Below are positions 6,771 through 11,947 of a DNA stretch of 11,947 nt, piece after piece. The translations under genes and the position numbers were made by a program. Position 1 is the first letter of the stretch, and each line of letters opens with the position of its first letter. A model generated the notes under the pieces. The model worked only from the letters and a program-made list of their open reading frames with translations. It had not been told where the DNA came from and did not search any database. Origin of the DNA: Glaciecola sp. UBA2563 (GTDB lineage: Bacteria; Pseudomonadota; Gammaproteobacteria; Enterobacterales; Alteromonadaceae); NCBI GenBank assembly GCA_002340325.1, contig DDLV01000010.1, forward strand, positions 1 to 11,947, written 5' to 3'.

Positions 6771-7295
6771 ATGCAGTCGATGGTGCTTACCGTCATTGGA
6801 AAAGACAAAGTAGGACTGATAAATCAAATCTCTGCAATTGTTGAGGACTGCGGTGGTAATTGGCTGAAAAGTAGCTTTTGTCATTTGGCAGGCCAGTTTG
6901 CTGGATTTGTTGAAGTACAGCTTTCAGCTGAGAACTGTGAAAAGCTAGTGTTGACGTGCAGCGAATTGGAAAACTTACAAATTACGCTAGCACCATCCGT
7001 TTATTCCGGTGATAGTCTCAGCGACATTAACCTAGAAAAATCGATATCGTTGACCGTTACTGGTAATGATAGAACCGGTATCGTCAGTCAAATTACGTCA
7101 ACGCTAAAACGGTTCAACGTCAACATACAAGAAATGCAAACACAGTGCGTGAGCGCGCCGAACTGGGGCAGTCTTATTTTTACCGCAAATATTCTCATTT
7201 CTTGCAAATCTGATATCGACGCTACTGACCTGAAAAATGCGATTGAATTGCTTGCCGATGATTTAATGGTTGAGATAGAGCTAGGAGAGACATGA
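6771..7295 (+). CDS. Two-ACT-domain protein, GcvR-like
   Basis: A small cytoplasmic regulator-like protein of 174 residues built from two ACT domains: about 3-78 and about 90-170. The turn motifs IGKDKVGLINQI (9-20) and TGNDRTGIVSQI (97-108) are the ligand-loop signatures of ACT domains. It resembles the GcvR (glycine cleavage repressor) family. However, the very short N-terminus and the segment GGNWLKSSFCHLAGQFAG (28-45) fit a widespread GcvR-like subfamily better than E. coli GcvR, so I give no gene symbol. ACT domains usually bind amino acids or partner proteins; no DNA-binding domain is present, and the ligand is unknown. The ATG at 6771 has AAGGG about 6 nt upstream; a second in-frame ATG at 6780 is less well placed. 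Its stop overlaps the ppk start (ATGA), so the two are probably translated together, an unexpected pairing of an ACT regulator with polyphosphate metabolism. Confidence 0.85.
   Translation: MQSMVLTVIGKDKVGLINQISAIVEDCGGNWLKSSFCHLAGQFAGFVEVQLSAENCEKLVLTCSELENLQITLAPSVYSGDSLSDINLEKSISLTVTGNDRTGIVSQITSTLKRFNVNIQEMQTQCVSAPNWGSLIFTANILISCKSDIDATDLKNAIELLADDLMVEIELGET
7283..7288 (+). promoter_or_regulatory. Ribosome-binding site of ppk inside the gcvR-like gene
   Basis: AGGAGA lies 3-4 nt before the ppk ATG (7292-7294) and within the last codons of the upstream gene, whose stop TGA (7293-7295) overlaps the ATG. This strong site fixes the ppk start and indicates translational coupling. Confidence 0.8.
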
Positions 7296-9352
7296 GCACA
7301 TTATATTTTCCCAAAGAACTAAGTTGGCTTGCATTTAACCAACGCGTATTACAGGAAGCCGCAGATCCGAATACGCCAGCCATTGAACGTTTGCGATTTC
7401 TTGGAATTTACAGCAATAATCTGGATGAATTCTATCGCGTTAGAGTAGCAGACGTGAAAAGGCAAATTGCCATATACGAAGATACTGATCAGGCGCAGTA
7501 TGAACACTTCACCTCACTTTTGACTGAAATACAGCGCAAAGTGAGCGGATTATCTAAACAATTTGATTCTGTACATCGAAGGGTGCAAGCCAATTTACGA
7601 CGCTATAATATTCATATTCTGGGGCGAGATAAGTTATCTGAGCAACAGATAACTTGGGTAAAAGACCATTTTAGAAAAAAAATCTTAATGCATGTCGCTC
7701 CAATTCTGCTCGATAGTAAAGTTGATCTGCTACAGCGAATAAACGACAGTTCAGTGTATTTGGACGTCGCGTTACACAGGGCGAAAAAAACAAAATATGC
7801 GATAGTCGAGTTACCCACGAGTACGGTTGGTCGTTTTTATGTGTTGCCACCAGAAAAATCGAAGGTAAAAAAAGAAATTGTTCTGCTGGATGATATTATA
7901 AAGCTATGCGTATCTGAGTTGTTTAAAGGCTTTGTAAAGTTCGACCGCGCTGAAGCCTATTCTTTTAAAATTACCCGCGACTCAGAGTATTCTATCAACG
8001 ACGAGATTGACGAAAGTTACGTTGATAAGATGTCAGAAGGCATGAAGCAACGCTTGATTGCCGAACCCGTTCGTATTATTCATGATTTAGATATGCCCAA
8101 AGAAATGGTGAAAGACTTGCGAAAACGACTCAAGATTTCATCGGAGGAGACCGTGCAAGCAGCTGGACATTATCGCAACTTCAAAGACTTTATTGGTTTC
8201 CCCAATCCGGGGCGCAGTTATCTTGAGCATACTAAGTTGCGCAATATCCGAAACCAGACTTTCGTCACTCATGATACTGTGTTCGAAGCGATTCAGCACA
8301 AGGATATTTTACTGTATTACCCGTACCATGATTTTACACATTTTACAGAATTCGTAAGACAAGCGGCGTTTGATCCACAAGTACGCCATATCCGACTGAA
8401 TATTTATCGCGTCGCATCAAATTCTCGTATCATATCGTCATTGGTGGACGCTGTGGATAACGGAAAAAAAGTAACGGTTGTTGTCGAATTGCGCGCTCGA
8501 TTTGACGAGGAAAACAATATTGCCTGGTCAAAGAGCATGACTGATTCAGGGATCAAAGTTGTGCTCGGTAACCCAAATGTAAAGATACACAGCAAACTCT
8601 GTATCGTGACACGCGAAGAAAAAGGAGAGTTTCGCCACTATGCGCATTTTGGCACCGGCAACTTCAATGAAAAAACGGCCAAGATTTACACGGATTTATC
8701 ATTATTTACGTGCGATCCGGACCTTACAGAGGAAGGTATCGCTGTTTTTGACATGATTCAAAATCCTTATAAAAAGGTCAGATTCAATCATCTGCAAGTA
8801 TCTCCTGTTAATGCCAGAAGCAAAATACAGTCTCTCATCAGGCAGGAAATTCAGCGCTGTACCGAAGGACACTTTGCACAAATTACGTTAAAAATAAATA
8901 ATCTGGTTGATAAAGAGTTAATTGACGATTTGTATCGCGCTTCTCAATCAGGGGTCAAGATACGAGCTATTATCCGCGGAATGTGCAGCCTCATACCCGG
9001 GGTCAAAGGATTGAGTGAAAACATCAAGGTAGTAAGTATCGTCGATCGATATCTTGAGCATCCCAGAATAATGATTTTTGAAAACGGTGGTAATAAAAAA
9101 TATTATATCTCGTCTGCGGATTGGATGACGAGAAACATGGATTATCGAATAGAAGTAGGATGCCCCGTAAGAGATCCTGAGGCACAGAAGATTATTGATG
9201 ACATGTTGGAGTTACAATTTCAAGATACATTAAAAGCAAGAGTCATTGACCAGCTTCAAGTAAATGAATATGTTAAACGTGGGAACCGAAAGAAACTTAG
9301 GTCGCAAATAGCCATTCATTCTTATCTTTCAAAAATAGAGAAAACCTATTGA
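7292..9352 (+). CDS. ppk: Polyphosphate kinase 1
   Basis: Catalyses reversible transfer of the ATP gamma-phosphate onto inorganic polyphosphate, storing phosphate and energy; in E. coli it is a homotetramer associated with the membrane. The 686 residues match E. coli PPK1 (688) almost exactly. The N-terminal helical domain opens with YFPKELSWLAFNQRVLQEA, and SNNLDEFYRVRV (41-52) is family-typical. The active-site histidines are present: His433 in KIHSKL (phosphohistidine candidate, E. coli His435), His452 in YAHFGTGNFNE (E. coli His454), and His590 in DRYLEHPRI (E. coli His592). The ATP/polyP-binding RARFDEENNI (401-410) is intact. Middle gene of a tightly packed operon, overlapping its neighbours on both sides by 4 nt. 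A strong stem-loop lies in codons 114-121. Everything indicates an active enzyme, encoded divergently from the Pst importer that supplies its phosphate. Confidence 0.98.
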   Translation: MSTLYFPKELSWLAFNQRVLQEAADPNTPAIERLRFLGIYSNNLDEFYRVRVADVKRQIAIYEDTDQAQYEHFTSLLTEIQRKVSGLSKQFDSVHRRVQANLRRYNIHILGRDKLSEQQITWVKDHFRKKILMHVAPILLDSKVDLLQRINDSSVYLDVALHRAKKTKYAIVELPTSTVGRFYVLPPEKSKVKKEIVLLDDIIKLCVSELFKGFVKFDRAEAYSFKITRDSEYSINDEIDESYVDKMSEGMKQRLIAEPVRIIHDLDMPKEMVKDLRKRLKISSEETVQAAGHYRNFKDFIGFPNPGRSYLEHTKLRNIRNQTFVTHDTVFEAIQHKDILLYYPYHDFTHFTEFVRQAAFDPQVRHIRLNIYRVASNSRIISSLVDAVDNGKKVTVVVELRARFDEENNIAWSKSMTDSGIKVVLGNPNVKIHSKLCIVTREEKGEFRHYAHFGTGNFNEKTAKIYTDLSLFTCDPDLTEEGIAVFDMIQNPYKKVRFNHLQVSPVNARSKIQSLIRQEIQRCTEGHFAQITLKINNLVDKELIDDLYRASQSGVKIRAIIRGMCSLIPGVKGLSENIKVVSIVDRYLEHPRIMIFENGGNKKYYISSADWMTRNMDYRIEVGCPVRDPEAQKIIDDMLELQFQDTLKARVIDQLQVNEYVKRGNRKKLRSQIAIHSYLSKIEKTY
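7631..7655 (+). other. Perfect 10-bp stem-loop within ppk coding sequence
   Basis: AAGTTATCTG (7631-7640) and CAGATAACTT (7646-7655) are exact reverse complements around a 5-nt loop AGCAA. The hairpin covers codons 114-121 of ppk (KLSEQQIT). The arms carry no U-tract and both genes continue through it, so it is not an intrinsic terminator. It may be an mRNA structure, a palindromic protein-binding site, or chance. Confidence 0.45.
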
Positions 9353-10911
9353 CCCAAGAAACCGCGATTTACAAAGTTTTTGCTGATAATGATAGTCAGC
9401 AGTATGAGCATTTTGCAGCGCTTGATATTGGTTCTAATAGCTTCCACCTTGTTGTTACTCGAATTGTCGAAGGCGCATTACAAGTAGTTACGAAAGTAAA
9501 GCACAAAGTCAAGCTTGCCGAAGGCTTGGACGCAAACAACTATCTCTCAAAGGAATATATAGAAAAGGGTGTTGAAACATTGGCGACAATGACGCCTGTT
9601 TTACAGGGTTTGCCACACAGGAAAGTGAGAGTCGTTGCTACCTATACGCTCAGGCGAGCGAAAAATTCACGTGAATTCCTACGCGCCGCAAGAAAGGTAT
9701 TTCCTTATCCCATTGAGATCATATCTGGTGCTGAAGAAGCACGCTTAATCTATGTCGGGATCCACAATGGTGTCAGCCATTCACAAGACCGCTTAGTGTT
9801 TGACATTGGCGGGGGTTCAACAGAATTCGCGGTCGGCAATGATGTCAATCCGATCGTTTGCAAAAGCGTAAACATGGGCTGTGTTAGCTATCAAAAACGT
9901 TTTTTTGCAGATGGAAACATCAGCTACAAAGCTTGTGAAGCTGCAATTAATGAAGCTAGGCGACAATTAGAACTCGCTGGCCGTAGAATAAATGATGCAC
10001 AATGGCAACACGTGTACGCAAGTTCAGGCACAGCAAAGGCAATTGCAAGAGTCATTCACCCGACAGAAGCGCCAGAACCCGTTACAGCTGTGACCAAGCA
10101 CGAGCTTCAATGGCTGTTGGCACAGTGCGTCGAACAAGGTAGTGCAGAGGCATTGAATTTTGCTGGGCTCACTGACGAAAGAAAACCGGTATTTGCTGCC
10201 GGTATATGCATAATGATGGCAATTTTTCAGTCTCTTTCTGTAGACCAGTTTGTTTATTCGCAATATGCATTGCGAGAGGGTGTACTGGCGGAGTTGATGC
10301 CAGCAAAAGCAAATCAAAATGTGTGTCTTAACACCGCACAAAGCATGGTAAAACGTTACCATGTCGATACTCAATATGCGCATCAGGTTTTACAAAGTTG
10401 TATGCATATATATAACGCCGTGAAACACACTTGGAAAATTGAGCAACCTGCTCTTCGATTTGTGTTGGGGTGGGCTAGCTTGTTGCATGAAGTTGGATTA
10501 CACATCAACGCAAAGGGAATTCAAAAGCACTCATCCTATATTCTTCAACACGCAGACATGCCTGGTTTTAATCAAGAGCAACAGCTCATCATTGCAACAC
10601 TAGTCAGATTTCATCGCAAACGAATTAGAACAGAAGAGTTACCTGAGTTTGTAAACTACTCGTCTGAAGACGTCGAAAAACTCATAACAATTCTTAGGCT
10701 TGCAATGGTACTGAACGTAAATCGCAAAGCGTCAACGGTCATCTCACAAATTGATATCGATGAAAAGAGTGAAAAAAAACAAAAACTAACGCTAAAAATT
10801 AACCGGCGAGAGTTTGTTAATAATCCATTGTTAGATGTCGATCTTGAAACGGAAAGAGCATATCTGAAAGCGCTGGGGATACAGATATACCCTACCTTTA
10901 TCGACTCCTGA
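9349..10911 (+). CDS. ppx: Exopolyphosphatase
   Basis: Hydrolyses terminal phosphates from polyphosphate, opposing ppk. The 520 residues compare with 513 for E. coli PPX. The ASKHA (actin-like) ATPase fold shows its landmarks: phosphate-1 motif AALDIGSNSFHLVV (23-36), catalytic glutamate region SGAEEARLI (126-134), and phosphate-2 motif FDIGGGSTEF (151-160). The C-terminal HD-like part carries LLHEVGLHI (378-386), KHSSYILQHADMPGFNQEQQ (393-412) and LVRFHRKRI (418-426), all closely matching E. coli PPX, so it is Ppx rather than the related GppA. The start is a TTG at 9349 overlapping the ppk stop (TTGA). There is no other ATG, GTG or TTG between it and the conserved LDIGSNS, so a TTG start with translational coupling is the best reading; the ribosome-binding site is weak. 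It is last in the operon and convergent with the aldolase gene. Confidence 0.97.
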   Translation: MTQETAIYKVFADNDSQQYEHFAALDIGSNSFHLVVTRIVEGALQVVTKVKHKVKLAEGLDANNYLSKEYIEKGVETLATMTPVLQGLPHRKVRVVATYTLRRAKNSREFLRAARKVFPYPIEIISGAEEARLIYVGIHNGVSHSQDRLVFDIGGGSTEFAVGNDVNPIVCKSVNMGCVSYQKRFFADGNISYKACEAAINEARRQLELAGRRINDAQWQHVYASSGTAKAIARVIHPTEAPEPVTAVTKHELQWLLAQCVEQGSAEALNFAGLTDERKPVFAAGICIMMAIFQSLSVDQFVYSQYALREGVLAELMPAKANQNVCLNTAQSMVKRYHVDTQYAHQVLQSCMHIYNAVKHTWKIEQPALRFVLGWASLLHEVGLHINAKGIQKHSSYILQHADMPGFNQEQQLIIATLVRFHRKRIRTEELPEFVNYSSEDVEKLITILRLAMVLNVNRKASTVISQIDIDEKSEKKQKLTLKINRREFVNNPLLDVDLETERAYLKALGIQIYPTFIDS

Positions 10912-10973
10912 TGTTGGCTAACACGTGCACAAAAACGAGCGTCAGTGCAACACGCATAGCCATTGTCTATTCA

Positions 10974-11014
10974 CTGCGCCCAGCAGAGTGTATTCTATCG
11001 GGTGCTGAGCGCAG
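10974..11014. terminator. Stem-loop between convergent ppx and aldolase genes, possible terminator
   Basis: CTGCGCCCAGCA (10974-10985) pairs with TGCTGAGCGCAG (11003-11014) at 11 of 12 positions across a 17-nt loop. The single mismatch is C-A on the plus-strand RNA but a G-U wobble on the minus-strand RNA. It sits between two convergent stop codons (10911 and 11032), the usual place for a shared terminator. However, neither side has the U-tract of an intrinsic terminator, so it may only stabilise 3' ends or act with Rho. Confidence 0.4.
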
Positions 11015-11031
11015 ACTAATTACAACTCGAG

Positions 11032-11940
11032 TTAAGTTGCAGACGCGTCGTAAATCGCTTGAATAGTTGTATCAAGCATACCATTAAAGTCTTCTGTTGA
11101 TTGCTGTGCACTCAATCCTTCAGTTAACGCTCTTGAGAATGAAGCAATCATACCATTGTTTTGAGATAGCCTCTCATTTGCAACTTCTCTACTATAACCA
11201 CCTGATAGCGCTACCACTTTCACAACATTCTTGTGTGCAATACAAGGCGCGTAGAAATTGGCCTCTTCGGGTATTGTAAGTTTTAACATAACGGGTAAGT
11301 CTGCATCCAAAGCATCTAATTGCGCCATAATTTCATCGCGCAGCATGCTTTCTGCTTCCGCTTTAGTCGTGCTATTGATATCGACTTCAGGTTCAATGAT
11401 AGGCACAAGTCCTGCCGCCAAAATCTGCTTACCAATTTCAAACTGTTGTTCAACAACAGCCTTAATGCCTTGCGCGTCAGCTGCCTTAATAACCGAACGC
11501 ATCTTGGTGCCAAATACATTTTGTGCAGATGCCTTTGCTAGCAATGCATCTAAATCTGGAATTGGCTTCATTAGCTGAACACTGTTACTTTCATCCGCGA
11601 GACCCTTATCAACCTTTAGAAAAGGTACAACACTCTTATCTTCCCATAGAAAAACGGCGCTGTTTTTACCCTCTATCTCACGATCTAGTGTGTTTTCGAA
11701 TAATATTGCACCCAGGACTCGGTCGCCGCTAAACGAAGGGCTGGTAATAATTCGTGTCCGCATGGCGTGCACCATGTCAAACATTTCTTCATCATTGCTA
11801 TACTCCGATTCTTCGACGCCATACAGCTTTAACGCTTTCGGCGTACTTCCACCGCTTTGATCTAGCGCTGCAATGAATCCTGTTTCCTTCTCGACCTTAG
11901 CTAACATTGCCTGCTGAGCTTGGGTAGTGCTTACTGACAT
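11032..11940 (-). CDS. Class I fructose-bisphosphate aldolase (bacterial type)
   Basis: Cleaves fructose 1,6-bisphosphate to dihydroxyacetone phosphate and glyceraldehyde 3-phosphate, and catalyses the reverse step in gluconeogenesis, through a Schiff-base lysine without a metal. At 302 residues it is close to the Staphylococcus-type class I aldolase (about 296), and the segments line up throughout: GFIAALDQSGGSTPKALK (21-38), NDEEMFDMVHAMRTRIITSP (49-68), PFLKVDKGLA (106-115), VQLMKPIPDLD (121-131), PIIEPEVDIN (180-189), MLKLTIP with the presumed Schiff-base Lys220, and ALSGGYSR (244-251). The ATG lies 7 nt from the right edge, so its promoter and ribosome-binding site cannot be judged. It is convergent with ppx and shows no link to phosphate genes beyond position. 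It could be called fda or fbaB by different conventions, so I leave the symbol empty. Confidence 0.95.
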   Translation of the reverse strand: MSVSTTQAQQAMLAKVEKETGFIAALDQSGGSTPKALKLYGVEESEYSNDEEMFDMVHAMRTRIITSPSFSGDRVLGAILFENTLDREIEGKNSAVFLWEDKSVVPFLKVDKGLADESNSVQLMKPIPDLDALLAKASAQNVFGTKMRSVIKAADAQGIKAVVEQQFEIGKQILAAGLVPIIEPEVDINSTTKAEAESMLRDEIMAQLDALDADLPVMLKLTIPEEANFYAPCIAHKNVVKVVALSGGYSREVANERLSQNNGMIASFSRALTEGLSAQQSTEDFNGMLDTTIQAIYDASAT

Positions 11941-11947
11941 TTTGAAA

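Noticed and set aside
10024..10383. 119-residue minus-strand open frame
   Set aside because: It is antisense to ppx, with no start signal or family features.
11443..11459. Near-perfect palindrome CTGTTGTT-C-AACAACAG in the aldolase gene
   Set aside because: It encodes the VVEQQ stretch; the stem is effectively 7 bp with a 3-nt loop and repetitive, so it is likely a by-product of glutamine and valine codons.

Overview
The window looks like a chromosomal segment from a marine-type gammaproteobacterium, probably of the Alteromonadales. This placement is inferred from AT-leaning base composition, from protein similarities recalled from memory, and from gene content and order; no search was run. 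Nearly the whole window is a phosphate and polyphosphate homeostasis locus.

Left part, all on the minus strand. Positions 1-1067 hold the N-terminal ~355 residues of a PiT-family low-affinity phosphate transporter, whose C-terminus lies beyond the left edge. A 411-bp intergenic stretch follows (1068-1478). It contains a ~191-bp inverted-repeat element (1216-1406) whose apex carries small hairpins with GGATG loops. Next comes a compact pstC-pstA-pstB-phoU operon (6659 down to 1479), transcribed toward pit, with overlapping or nearly touching genes. Both permeases are the long form, with large periplasmic insertions after the first membrane helix. No pstS substrate-binding gene is present in the window.

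Right part, plus strand. A 111-bp divergent promoter region (6660-6770) separates pstC from a second compact operon. This encodes a two-ACT-domain GcvR-like protein, polyphosphate kinase (ppk) and exopolyphosphatase (ppx), joined by 4-nt stop/start overlaps. ppx is convergent with a class I fructose-bisphosphate aldolase gene (11940-11032, minus strand); a stem-loop lies between them.

How it fits together: PstCAB imports phosphate at high affinity with a PstS encoded elsewhere, Pit imports it at low affinity, and PhoU links Pst activity to the PhoR/PhoB system. Ppk stores phosphate as polyphosphate and Ppx releases it. The least explained item is the inverted-repeat element between phoU and pit, which carries three ARGGATG motifs resembling CsrA/RsmA binding sites, all on one strand.
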